From Actinoplanes nipponensis (GTDB lineage Bacteria > Actinomycetota > Actinomycetes > Mycobacteriales > Micromonosporaceae): a DNA stretch of 64,000 bases. Numbering within the stretch: position 1 is the stretch's first letter; each line of letters opens with the position of its first letter. The position numbers were made by a program, and so were the translations under genes. Location of the stretch: contig NZ_BOMQ01000065.1 in the NCBI RefSeq assembly GCF_016862275.1, positions 62,001 through 126,000 of the forward strand. The letters run 5' to 3'. The notes beneath the pieces are model-generated. The model saw nothing but the letters and a program-made list of their open reading frames with translations. It was not told where the DNA came from and searched no databases. Below, piece after piece: positions 42,106 to 53,539 of the stretch.

Positions 42106-42120
42106 GACCAAAACTCAGGC

Positions 42121-44994
<2,874 letters not shown>

Positions 44995-45143
44995 GGGTCA
45001 ACGCTCCCCTAGACGGTCTGCCGAACCATCGTAGGCGTCTTGTCTGGGTGACCGTGACCCGAGCCTCCGATCAACCTCGCAAACGCGGCGAAACAGGGCG
45101 GCAAGTTCGCTGACAGCGCATCGGGACGCGGCCCCGCAACCTT

Positions 45144-45173
45144 TTGGCGGCCCGGGGCGTGTCGGGGCAGGAT
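45144..45173 (+). promoter_or_regulatory. Leaderless promoter of the first double-GNAT gene
   Basis: TTGGCG (45144-45149) and CAGGAT (45168-45173) are spaced by 18 bases; the GTG start follows after 6 bases. This supports GTG 45180 over the in-frame TTG at 45144, which lies inside the -35 element. Confidence 0.6.
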
Positions 45174-45179
45174 GACCGC

Positions 45180-46301
45180 GTGGAAACGGTCCGGCTGCGC
45201 ACCGACGAGCTGCTGCTGCGCCCGTGGGTCGCCGCGGACGCCGAGGCGGTGTGCCGGGCGTGTCAGGACCCGGGGCTGCACCGCTGGCTCAGTGGGCTGC
45301 CCCGGCCGTACCGGATGACCGACGCCGCCGCCTTCGTCGGCGAGCTGGCGCCGCGCTGGCTGGCCGCGGGCACCGCCCTGCACCTGGGCGTGTTCGCCGG
45401 CGCGGAGCTGGCCGGCAGCGTCGCGCTCAACGCGATCGACCGGAGCGCCGGCACGGCCGAGCTCGGCTACTGGTCGGCGCCGTGGGCCCGCGGGCGCCGG
45501 ATCGCCGAGCGCGCCGGCCGGGCGCTGCTGGCCTGGGCCTTCGGCGCCGGGCTGGGCCTGGCCCGGGCCGACTGGCGGGCCACCGTGGGCAACCACGCCT
45601 CCCGGCTGACCGCGCTGCGGCTCGGCTTCACGATGATCGGCGAGCGGCCCGGCGCCGGGCCGGCGGACCCGGCGCGGTGGCTGGCCGCCCTGCGGCCCGG
45701 CGACCTCACGGCCGCGGGCGCGGACGTTCCCGATCCGGTACGCCGGGCCGCCCACACGTTCGGCGGGGTCCATCCCACGCTGAGCGCCGGCCCGGTCACC
45801 CTGCGCCCGCCGGCCCGTCGCGACGTACCGGGCATCGTGGAATGCCGCCGCGACCCGTTGACCGCCCGCTGGTTCGGGGGGCGGCAGCCGTACCGGGCGG
45901 AGGATGCGCTGGCCCACGTCGAGCGCGACGTCCCCGGCCGGTGGGCCCGGGGCGCCGAGGCGGTCTTCGCGATCGCCGGGGCCGCGGACGCGTACCTCGG
46001 CTCGGTCGATCTCCGGCCGCGGGCCGACGACCCCGGGGTGGGCGAGATCGGTTTCGCGGTCGGGCCGCGCTCGCGCGGGCGCGGCCACGCGGGCGCCGCG
46101 GTCCGCGAGATCTGCCGCTGGGGCTTCGCCGAACTGGGCCTGCACCGGATCGAGTGGCGCGCCGAGGTGGGCAACGATGCATCGCGGCGGGTGGCGGAGA
46201 AGGCAGGCTTCACGGTCGAAGGACTGTTGCGGCAGGCCCTGCGGACCGCCGGAGGACGGCGGGACTGCTGGGTCGGGTCGCTGGTGAAAGGTGCGTCATG
46301 A
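45180..46301 (+). CDS. Tandem double GNAT acetyltransferase
   Basis: The 373-residue protein consists of two GNAT modules of the RimJ/RimL type. The first (about 1-185) has TAELGYWSAPWARGRRIAERAG, and the second (about 205-373) has GEIGFAVGPRSRGRGHAGAAVREI followed by RIEWRAEVGNDASRRVAEKAGF. The acetyl-CoA loop is intact in the second (RGRGHAG) but altered in the first (RGRRIAE), so the first may be a structural or substrate-binding copy. Substrate unknown. The stop overlaps the next start (ATGA). Confidence 0.85.
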   Translation: METVRLRTDELLLRPWVAADAEAVCRACQDPGLHRWLSGLPRPYRMTDAAAFVGELAPRWLAAGTALHLGVFAGAELAGSVALNAIDRSAGTAELGYWSAPWARGRRIAERAGRALLAWAFGAGLGLARADWRATVGNHASRLTALRLGFTMIGERPGAGPADPARWLAALRPGDLTAAGADVPDPVRRAAHTFGGVHPTLSAGPVTLRPPARRDVPGIVECRRDPLTARWFGGRQPYRAEDALAHVERDVPGRWARGAEAVFAIAGAADAYLGSVDLRPRADDPGVGEIGFAVGPRSRGRGHAGAAVREICRWGFAELGLHRIEWRAEVGNDASRRVAEKAGFTVEGLLRQALRTAGGRRDCWVGSLVKGAS

Positions 46302-47431
46302 TCGTTCCCACACTCGCCGGCCCCGGCGTCCGGCTGCGCGGCCTCACCCCGCGCGACGTCGACGACCTGGTCGCCGGATACGCCGATCCGCTGCTGCAGC
46401 GGTTCATGCCGCCGCTGCCGGTGCCGTTCACCGCCGGCCAGGCGCGGGAGTACATCAGCGACGTGGCCCCCGGCATGTTCGCCGACGGCGGCGGCCTGTG
46501 GGCGATCGCCGACCCCGGCACCGACCGCCTGCTCGGCGGGATCGGCCTGGACAAGGTGGTGCCGCACCGCGGCCAGTGCGAGGTGGGCTACTGGGTCGGC
46601 CCGTGGGCGCGCGGGCGGGGCGTCGCGACCACGGCCGTGCGGACGCTGACCGAGCACGCGTTCCACACCGGGATGGCCCGCATCGAGCTGCTCACCCACC
46701 GGGAGAACACGGCCAGCCAGCGGGTCGCGCTCGCGACCGGCTTCCGGCCCGAGGGGGTACGCCGCGCGGTGCTGCCCAACCGCGAGGGCGGGCGCGACGA
46801 CCTGCTGGCCTACGCCCGGCTGGCCGGCGACGAGCCGGGACCGACCGAACGCCTGCTGCCCGACCTGCCCGGCGGCGAGCTGACCGACGGCGTGGTGACG
46901 GTACGCCCGCTCGCCCCCGGCGACGTCGACTTCTACGCCCGGCTGCACAGCCTGCCCGACGTCGTGGCCACCACTGTGCCGCCGGTCGCGCCCAGCCGCG
47001 ACGACATGGCCCGGCGGTGCGCCTGGGCCCAGTCGCACTGGCTCGCCGGCGACCGCGCCGACATGATCATCATGGACGCGGCGACCGGGACGAACGCGGG
47101 CGAGATCGGGCTGTACTACCAGGAGCCGCGCACCGGACAGGCGATGATCGGCTACAGCATGCTGCCGGAGTGGCGGGGCCGCGGCTTCCCGACCCGGGCC
47201 GCGCAACTGGTGTCGCTGTGGGCCTTCGCCGAGACGGGAGTGGCCCGGCTGATCGCCGGCGCGCTGCCGTCCAACCTGGCCTCGCAGCGGGTGCTGGAGA
47301 AGGCGGGTTTCCGGCGCGAGGCGTACCTGCGCTCACGGTTGCCGGCCGCCCACGGCCGGCGCACCGACGACGTGCAGTTCGCGCTGCTGGCGGAGGATCT
47401 GCTGGCGGACGCGGCGCGCCTCGACGGCTGA
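46298..47431 (+). CDS. Tandem double GNAT acetyltransferase
   Basis: The 377-residue protein also has two GNAT modules. The first (about 1-185) has CEVGYWVGPWARGRGVATTAVRTL and RIELLTHRENTASQRVALATGF; the second (about 195-377) has AMIGYSMLPEWRGRGFPTRAAQLV and ARLIAGALPSNLASQRVLEKAGF. Both have the RGRG-type acetyl-CoA loop. Together with the coupled upstream gene this makes four GNAT domains in one operon, probably arising by duplication. Likely N-terminal or small-molecule acetyltransferases; substrate unknown. Confidence 0.85.
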   Translation: MIVPTLAGPGVRLRGLTPRDVDDLVAGYADPLLQRFMPPLPVPFTAGQAREYISDVAPGMFADGGGLWAIADPGTDRLLGGIGLDKVVPHRGQCEVGYWVGPWARGRGVATTAVRTLTEHAFHTGMARIELLTHRENTASQRVALATGFRPEGVRRAVLPNREGGRDDLLAYARLAGDEPGPTERLLPDLPGGELTDGVVTVRPLAPGDVDFYARLHSLPDVVATTVPPVAPSRDDMARRCAWAQSHWLAGDRADMIIMDAATGTNAGEIGLYYQEPRTGQAMIGYSMLPEWRGRGFPTRAAQLVSLWAFAETGVARLIAGALPSNLASQRVLEKAGFRREAYLRSRLPAAHGRRTDDVQFALLAEDLLADAARLDG

Positions 47432-47474
47432 CGCGCGGGATCGCCGCACGCCAGCCGGAGGGCTTCTCCTCAGC

Positions 47475-48095
47475 TCAGGCCGTTGCTTCCAGGCTGAGAA
47501 TGCCGTAGTCGTATCCCCGGCGCCGGTACACGACGCTGGGCCGGCCGCTCTCCTTGTCGTGGAACAGATAGAAGTCGTGGCCGACGAGCTCCATCTGGAA
47601 GAGGGCGTCGTCGACGGTCATCGGGTCGGCGGGGTGCTCCTTCTCGCGCACGATGCGCCAGGGCTGGTTGTCGTCGTGTTCCAGCAGATCCGTGGCCACC
47701 GCGGAGTCCTCGGCCGGCGGCGTCAGGCTCGGCAGGTCGGTCGGCAGCTTGGCGGTGGCCTCGGCCACGGAGACCGGCGCGTGCCGTCCCCGGTGCACGC
47801 GACGACGATCGGCGGCGCGGCGCAGGCGCCCGTCCAGCTTGGTGATGGCGGCGTCCAGTGCGGCGTAGAAGTCCTTGGCACACGCCTCGGCGCGGATCAC
47901 GGGTCCCCTGGTCACCACGGTGATCTCGACGCGCTGGCAGATGTCCGACTGCCGGGGATTGCGCTCGTGGAACAACTCCACGTCAACTCTGATCAGCTTC
48001 TGGTCGTAGCGCTCGACCTTCGCCAGTTTGTCTGCGACATGTTCCCGGTAGTGATCGGGAACCTCGACGTTGCGGCCCTTGACGACAATGTCCAC
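47475..48095 (-). CDS. hpf: Long-form ribosome hibernation promoting factor
   Basis: The 206-residue protein has an N-terminal S30AE domain (MDIVVKGRNVEVPDHYREHVADKLAKVERYD, about 1-100) and a C-terminal dimerisation domain (about 140-200) with VDDALFQMELVGHDFYLFHDKESGRPSVVYRRRGYDYGIL. Long HPF makes 100S ribosome dimers in stationary phase. The GTG at 48095 has GGGGGAGG 6 bases upstream. In mycobacteria the orthologue lies next to secA1 as here. Confidence 0.94.
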   Translation of the reverse strand: MDIVVKGRNVEVPDHYREHVADKLAKVERYDQKLIRVDVELFHERNPRQSDICQRVEITVVTRGPVIRAEACAKDFYAALDAAITKLDGRLRRAADRRRVHRGRHAPVSVAEATAKLPTDLPSLTPPAEDSAVATDLLEHDDNQPWRIVREKEHPADPMTVDDALFQMELVGHDFYLFHDKESGRPSVVYRRRGYDYGILSLEATA

Positions 48096-48369
48096 TCGTG
48101 ACCTCCCCCAACGTTACGTACCTGCGGGCGCCCTGCGACGGGGTGCCGGGGGCGCCGTACTACGACGCGGCATGCTGGCTTCGGTGCTGACCGGGATCAC
48201 GGAGCGGAACCCGCGCCAATCACCGAATCGGCTTACGAGGACGCTCCTTTCCGGTGCGGCGGGCCGAGCCCGTCCTTGTGGCGGCGGGCCGTCGACTTCG
48301 CTCCGGTGGCGGATGAGTGACGGACACTCACCCTCGTCACCAAGACGCTAACCTGCCGACGCCCGCTCG

Positions 48370-49188
48370 TCACCCCTCGTTCGGGGAACGGACCTGATGA
48401 CTTTCGGCCCTGGTGGCACCCGCCGTGGGCGAGCGGACCCGGATGGCCGACCGGCGTCCGCGCAGCCGGGTTGCCGCCAGCACCGCAGCGCCCGTGACCT
48501 GCATGTCCGCCTCCCGAAGACGACGCGCGACGGCGGCCAGCGTGGCCCCGGTCGTGACGATGTCGTCAACCACTATCAGCGTGCCTCTCATCGTGGACCC
48601 GCGTCCCGGAATTCGGATCCGTGTCGCCCGGATTCGCAGCGAATTCTCAGCCGCGACGGCCCGCGCGGTTACGTCCAGTGACGCAGAGTCCGGTCGCGGG
48701 AGCGCCCGGAGCGGCTGAGAGACGTCAGCGTTCCAGCCGGCCGCGCGCAGCCGTCGCACCGCGTGTGTGGCCAGTCGCGCCATGTGGTCGCCGTGCCGGG
48801 CCCGGACGGCGGCCGCGGTCGAGGGCACGGGGATCAGCCGCAGCGGCGTGCCCCGGTCGGCGCCGCCCTGCCGGGCCGCGGCGGCCACCGACACGGCGAG
48901 CAGCGAGCCCAGCGGCCGGGCGAGCCGGTGCCGGCCCCTTTCCTTGTACGCCAGCAGAGCGCCCCGCAGCGGCCCCGCGTACGGCCCGACAGCCGTGCAG
49001 AACGGCATCCCCGGGGGCGGAGGCACCGGCGCGGTCGCAAACGGCGTCAGCGCCTCCAGGAAGGCCACGCAATCGGCACACGCCCCGAAGCGCAGGGGCA
49101 CCCGCTCGGCGCCGCAGCCCGCGCAGGCCCCCGGCAGGACCAGATCCGCCAGGTCGGCGCCCAGCCGGTACCACCGTGCCGTCCGCAT
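48370..49188 (-). CDS. ComF family phosphoribosyltransferase-like protein
   Basis: The 272-residue protein has an N-terminal zinc-ribbon-like segment (PGACAGCGAE...GACADC), YKERGRHRLARPLGSLL and a PRPP-binding loop LIVVDDIVTTGATLAAVARRL. ComF proteins are linked to DNA uptake in competent bacteria, but in actinobacteria the role is open. Start ATG 49188, directly after the lpqB stop at 49197, so it is probably in the mtrAB-lpqB operon. The C-terminal tail is variable. Confidence 0.88.
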   Translation of the reverse strand: MRTARWYRLGADLADLVLPGACAGCGAERVPLRFGACADCVAFLEALTPFATAPVPPPPGMPFCTAVGPYAGPLRGALLAYKERGRHRLARPLGSLLAVSVAAAARQGGADRGTPLRLIPVPSTAAAVRARHGDHMARLATHAVRRLRAAGWNADVSQPLRALPRPDSASLDVTARAVAAENSLRIRATRIRIPGRGSTMRGTLIVVDDIVTTGATLAAVARRLREADMQVTGAAVLAATRLRGRRSAIRVRSPTAGATRAESHQVRSPNEG

Positions 49189-49196
49189 GCCGCCGC

Positions 49197-51008
49197 TCAG
49201 CGCAGGAAGAACGGGGCGGTGGGCTTCACCCCGGACGGCGGGTTGGGCACCGGGTCCGCCAGATCGGCCACGCCGATCCGGACCGGCCCGGACAGCACGT
49301 CGAACGCGTCCCCGTCGGCCACGTACGCGATCGTGTCGGAGCTCTTGCTGCCGCTGACCGGGCTGACCGGATAGGCGGTGAGGTAGCTGACGCTCTTGGT
49401 GCCGATGTCGGCCAGGCGTTCCGACACGGAGCTGCCGTCGACCGTCATCTCGATGATCGCCACCCGGCCATTGTCGGCCCGGGTGCCGGCCGCCGCCAGC
49501 CACGTCTCGCTGCTCCAGTCCACGGCGCTGACCTGGCTCAACGGCGCCGCCAGGACCTGCTTGACGAGCGGGACCTGCACGCCGTCGCCGCTGGTGGACA
49601 GCGCCCCGGCGAAGAGCCGGCCGCGCGAGACCAGCGCGAGCCGCCGGCCGTCGGGGGCGACCGCGACCGCCGAGATGCCGTCGCCCACGCCGTCGACCCG
49701 GGCGAGCGCGCCGCCGTCCGAGCTGAAGCTGTACAGCCGCCCGCCGACGGTGATCAGGCCGACGGCGGCCACGTTGGGCTCGGCCGACGTGATCGCCCAG
49801 ACGGGCTGGCCGGTCACCCCCTTCGGCAGCACGATCCGGGCCAGGGCCACCTTCTCGTCCGCGGCGGTGGCGCGTACCCGCAGCTCCTGGCGGCCGCCGG
49901 CGGTGACCACCAGGGCGGCGAAGCGCCGGGTGCCGGCCCCGGAGAAGGCCGCGGCCCGCACGAAACGGTTGTCCTCCGGGCGCAGGACCGGCACGGGCTC
50001 GGTGGCGTACGGGGAGCGCGACATCCGGCGGACCTGGCCGTTGTAGATCACGAAGCGCTCCGGCGTCGCCGCCAGCGCGTAGGCCGGGTTGCTGGTGTAG
50101 TAGTCGGTGCCCCGGTACTCCGTGCTGTCCTGGCTGCCGACCTTGAGCTCGAGGGTGTGCCACTCGTTGGAGCGCAGCGACCACATGAGCTGACGGCGCA
50201 GCCGCTCCAGCCCGGCGGGGTCGTCCGGCTGCGCCGCCTGGCCGTTGAGGCTGACCCGAAGCCGGTCGTCGCTGGGCGCGGGCACGTTGCCGTCCAGCTG
50301 GGTGCCGTCGGGCAGCGGCGTCACCGCGTCCTCGAGCAGCGGCGACGGCCCGTCGATCAGCCACTTGATGATCTCGTTGGGTCCCTGCTCGGACGGCAGG
50401 TCCCGGGGCACGTAGCGGGTGTCCGGGACCAGGCCGGTGTTCTCGAAGTTCCAGAAGTACAGCTCGCGGCGGTCGTAGAAGTTGTTCAGCGCGTCGTCGG
50501 TGATCATCAGCACCGGCGGCGCCTTCGTGACGAACAGCCCGCTCTGCCCGGCGGTGCTGGAGATGGTGAACTCGTAGTCCGGCGGGGTGTCGGCGGCCGT
50601 GTTGAGCACCCCGTTGCGGCTCAGCACCCCGACCGTCCGGGTGCGCAGCGTCACCTCGTCGCTGCCCGGATTGACCAGCGGCGTGTCGACGAGATGGATC
50701 ACCCGGATCTCGGCCGGGGGCGCCTTGAAGGTCGCGGCCGCCGTCGGCGAGAGGAACCGCTTGACGCGTTCCATCGCGCCGTTCGGATCCCCGGCCGCCG
50801 CCTCCAGGTAGTAGCGCACGAACTGGCCCGGCTCGGAGCTGGCGATGCGGTCGTGCCGGATGGGCGCGGCCTCGCCGCCGGTGGAGGTGCCGGTCGAGGG
50901 CCCCGGGCCGACCCGCTGGACCTCGGTGCTGTCCGGGATGCCGCAGCCGCCGGTCAGCACGGCGGCGACCAGCGGCGCGGCGAGCAGCAGCCGCAGGCGC
51001 CGCCTCAC
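49197..51008 (-). CDS. lpqB: Lipoprotein LpqB
   Basis: The 603-residue protein has a lipoprotein signal with lipobox LTGGC (Cys near residue 22), a GerMN-like region (about 50-300) and a beta-propeller-like second half. In mycobacteria LpqB binds the extracellular part of MtrB and tunes the MtrAB response. The GTG start overlaps the mtrB stop (GTGA at 51005-51008), so translation is coupled. Confidence 0.95.
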   Translation of the reverse strand: MRRRLRLLLAAPLVAAVLTGGCGIPDSTEVQRVGPGPSTGTSTGGEAAPIRHDRIASSEPGQFVRYYLEAAAGDPNGAMERVKRFLSPTAAATFKAPPAEIRVIHLVDTPLVNPGSDEVTLRTRTVGVLSRNGVLNTAADTPPDYEFTISSTAGQSGLFVTKAPPVLMITDDALNNFYDRRELYFWNFENTGLVPDTRYVPRDLPSEQGPNEIIKWLIDGPSPLLEDAVTPLPDGTQLDGNVPAPSDDRLRVSLNGQAAQPDDPAGLERLRRQLMWSLRSNEWHTLELKVGSQDSTEYRGTDYYTSNPAYALAATPERFVIYNGQVRRMSRSPYATEPVPVLRPEDNRFVRAAAFSGAGTRRFAALVVTAGGRQELRVRATAADEKVALARIVLPKGVTGQPVWAITSAEPNVAAVGLITVGGRLYSFSSDGGALARVDGVGDGISAVAVAPDGRRLALVSRGRLFAGALSTSGDGVQVPLVKQVLAAPLSQVSAVDWSSETWLAAAGTRADNGRVAIIEMTVDGSSVSERLADIGTKSVSYLTAYPVSPVSGSKSSDTIAYVADGDAFDVLSGPVRIGVADLADPVPNPPSGVKPTAPFFLR

Positions 51009-52717
51009 CGGGCCACCTCGGCGGGCCGGCCGGCGGCCTCGCCGCCGTCGGTGGCCGCCTCGACGGCGAGCGGCGCCGCGTCCACCGCGCGGTCCCGGGG
51101 GATGAGCGGCAGCGGGGCGGCGACCAGGCGGTCACCGGAGCGCACCGGGACGGTGAGCCGGAACTGCGCGCCGCCGCCCGGCTCGCCCCAGGCCTCCAGC
51201 CAGCCGCCGTGCAGCCGGGCGTCCTCCACCGAGATGGACAGGCCCAGCCCGGTGCCGCCGGTCTGCCGGGCCCGGGACGGGTCGGCCCGCCAGAACCGGT
51301 TGAACACCAGGCGCTCCTCCCCCGGTTTGAGCCCGACGCCGTGGTCGCGCACGGTGACCGCGACCGCCGCCTCGTCGCTGGCCAGCGTGACCTCGACCGG
51401 GCGGCCCTCGCCGTGCTCGACGGCGTTGCCGACCAGGTTGCGCAGCACGCGCTCGATGCGGCGGGGGTCGACCTCGGCGATGACCGGGGTCTCCGGCAGC
51501 CGCAGCTCGATGGTGACGCCGACCCGCTCGGCCAGCCCGCCCAGGCGCTCGGCGACCCGCTCGACGATCGGCACCAGGTCGGTGTGCTCGGCGTCGAGGG
51601 CGGCGAAGCCCGCGTCGAACCGGCTGATCTCCAGCAGGTCGGTGAGCAGGCTCTCGAACCGGTCCAGCTCGGCCTGGAGCAGCTCGGCGCTGCGGGCCAC
51701 GGCGGGGTCGAAGTCCTCGCGCTCGGAGAAGATCAGGTCGGCGGCCATCCGTACGGTGGTCAGCGGGGTGCGCAGCTCGTGCGAGACGTCCGAGGTGAAG
51801 CGCCGCTGCAGCCGGGACATCTCCTCCAGCCGGACGATCTGGCGCTGCAGGTTGGCCGCCATCTGGTTGAAGGAGGCGGCCAGCAGGGCCAGGTCGTCCT
51901 CGCCATCGACCTTCATGCGCTGGTCGAGCAGGCCGGCGGAGAGCCGCTGGGCGGTCCGGGCGGCCACCCGTACCGGCGTGACCACCATCCGGGTGACCAG
52001 GCCGGCCACCACGCCCAGCAGGATCACCAGGGCCAGGCCGGTGACCAGCACGGTGGTGCGGATCTCGTTGGCCGCGCGGTCCTCGGTGGTCAGCGGCACG
52101 AGGTAGTAGAGCTCGACGTGGCCGAAGCTGGTCGGCACCGGGGAGCCGTACACCAGGTACTTGGTGCGCACGCCGCCCACCTCGGCGGTGCGGATCTGCT
52201 GGGCCACCTGGCCGGAGTCGGCCACCGTGCGGACCAGGTCGGGGGTGATCAGCGGCGTGGTGTCGACCTTGATCGAGGTCTCCGGCTTGATCTCCGGGAT
52301 GGTGTCGGCCCGCAGCGCGACGATGGCGCCGCCGCTCTCGGCGGAGTCGCCGTCGGCGAGCCGGGCCACCGTGTCGACGAAGGTCGTCGGCAGCCGCGGG
52401 TCGCGCGCCTGCGGGTGGACGGTGAGCTGGTCGATCGCGTACTCCACCTTGCCCTGCATCTGGGCCTTGACCTCGTCCTCGGCCCGGTCCAGCAGGATCT
52501 GGGTGCTGCGGTCGGCGATGAACCAGCCGAACCCGCCGACCAGCAGGCTGGACGCGACCAGGGTCAGGGTGACCACGCGCAGGTGCAGCGAACGGCGCCA
52601 GGCGCGGCGGGCGGGCGCGGTCACCCGGCGGCCGTGGCGCAGGCCGACGCGCCACTGGCGCCGCACCACCCTCAGGGTGCGGCGGACAGGCATCGGTAAC
52701 CAGGCGGGAGCATGCAT
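51005..52717 (-). CDS. mtrB: Sensor histidine kinase MtrB
   Basis: The 570-residue kinase has two transmembrane helices (about 50-70 and 210-232), an extracellular sensor between them, a HAMP domain (about 232-285), the HisKA motif DVSHELRTPLTTVRMAAD and an ATPase domain with RNLVGNAVEHG and GTGLGLSISVEDARLHGG. It signals cell wall state or osmotic stress to MtrA and controls division and wall hydrolase genes in actinobacteria. It lies 30 bases downstream of mtrA. Confidence 0.96.
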   Translation of the reverse strand: MHAPAWLPMPVRRTLRVVRRQWRVGLRHGRRVTAPARRAWRRSLHLRVVTLTLVASSLLVGGFGWFIADRSTQILLDRAEDEVKAQMQGKVEYAIDQLTVHPQARDPRLPTTFVDTVARLADGDSAESGGAIVALRADTIPEIKPETSIKVDTTPLITPDLVRTVADSGQVAQQIRTAEVGGVRTKYLVYGSPVPTSFGHVELYYLVPLTTEDRAANEIRTTVLVTGLALVILLGVVAGLVTRMVVTPVRVAARTAQRLSAGLLDQRMKVDGEDDLALLAASFNQMAANLQRQIVRLEEMSRLQRRFTSDVSHELRTPLTTVRMAADLIFSEREDFDPAVARSAELLQAELDRFESLLTDLLEISRFDAGFAALDAEHTDLVPIVERVAERLGGLAERVGVTIELRLPETPVIAEVDPRRIERVLRNLVGNAVEHGEGRPVEVTLASDEAAVAVTVRDHGVGLKPGEERLVFNRFWRADPSRARQTGGTGLGLSISVEDARLHGGWLEAWGEPGGGAQFRLTVPVRSGDRLVAAPLPLIPRDRAVDAAPLAVEAATDGGEAAGRPAEVAR

Positions 52718-52747
52718 CTCGGGGGCAAGGTTATCCCCCGCCGGGCC

Positions 52748-53437
52748 CTACCCGGTGCCCGCCTTGTATCCGACACCGCGCACGGTCAGGATGATCTCCG
52801 GGCGCTCGGGGTCCGGCTCGATCTTGGCGCGCAGCCGCTGGACGTGCACGTTGACCAGCCGGGTGTCGGCCGCGTGCCGGTAGCCCCAGACCTGCTCGAG
52901 CAGCACCTCGCGGGTGAAGACCTGACGCGGCTTGCGGGCCAGCGCGACCAGCAGGTCGAACTCCAGCGGCGTCAGCTTCACCTCCTCGCCGTCGCGGGAG
53001 ACGGTGTGCGCCGGCACGTCGATGGTGATCTGGTTGCCCGGCGGGCCGATGGTCAGCAGCTCGGGCGCGGCGTCCTCACCCCGGCGCAGCCGGGCGCGCA
53101 TCCGCGCCACCAGCTCCTTGGGCTTGAACGGCTTCACCACGTAGTCGTCCGCGCCGGACTCCAGGCCCAGCACCACGTCGACCGTGTCGCTCTTGGCGGT
53201 CAGCATGACGATCGGGATGCCCGACTCGGTGCGGATGGCCCGGGCCACGTCGATGCCGCTCATCCCCGGCAGCATCAGGTCGAGCAGGACGATGTCCGGC
53301 CGGCTCTCCCGGAACGCGGAAAGGGCGCGCTCGCCGTCGGCGACGAAGGAGGGTAGGAAACCTTCGCTGCGCAGGACGATGCCGAGCATCTCGGCCAGCG
53401 CTGGGTCGTCATCGACGACGAGTACCCGGGCTCTCAT
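52748..53437 (-). CDS. mtrA: Response regulator MtrA
   Basis: The 229-residue OmpR-type regulator starts MRARVLVVDDDPALAEMLG, has the phosphorylated Asp in IVLLDLMLPGMSG, the switch Lys in DDYVVKPF and a C-terminal winged helix ending VNVHVQRLRAKIEPDPERPE. MtrA is an essential or central regulator in many actinobacteria. The ATG at 53437 is the natural N terminus; an upstream in-frame ATG at 53491 adds 18 unconserved residues. Confidence 0.96.
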   Translation of the reverse strand: MRARVLVVDDDPALAEMLGIVLRSEGFLPSFVADGERALSAFRESRPDIVLLDLMLPGMSGIDVARAIRTESGIPIVMLTAKSDTVDVVLGLESGADDYVVKPFKPKELVARMRARLRRGEDAAPELLTIGPPGNQITIDVPAHTVSRDGEEVKLTPLEFDLLVALARKPRQVFTREVLLEQVWGYRHAADTRLVNVHVQRLRAKIEPDPERPEIILTVRGVGYKAGTG

Positions 53438-53539
53438 GCGATCCAATATTGCACTGTCCCCTTCAAGCCCGTGTGACCGCCCGGCGATCATGCGCCGCGC
53501 CGCCGCCGATCATGGACCGGCGTGGCGCAGAAATCCAGG

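Larger units (their letters stand above)
41157..42120. repeat. GC-rich tandem-repeat tract between Rv3235-like and secA
   Basis: No convincing gene lies in these 964 bases. They contain several arrays: a 13-base unit four times (41361-41410), a 55-base unit in two full and one partial copy (41421-41551), a 21-base unit three times (41588-41650) and GGCCA five times (41928-41952). All six frames give Arg/Gly/Pro/Ala-rich low-complexity translations without domains. The right end holds the secA terminator. Confidence 0.75.
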
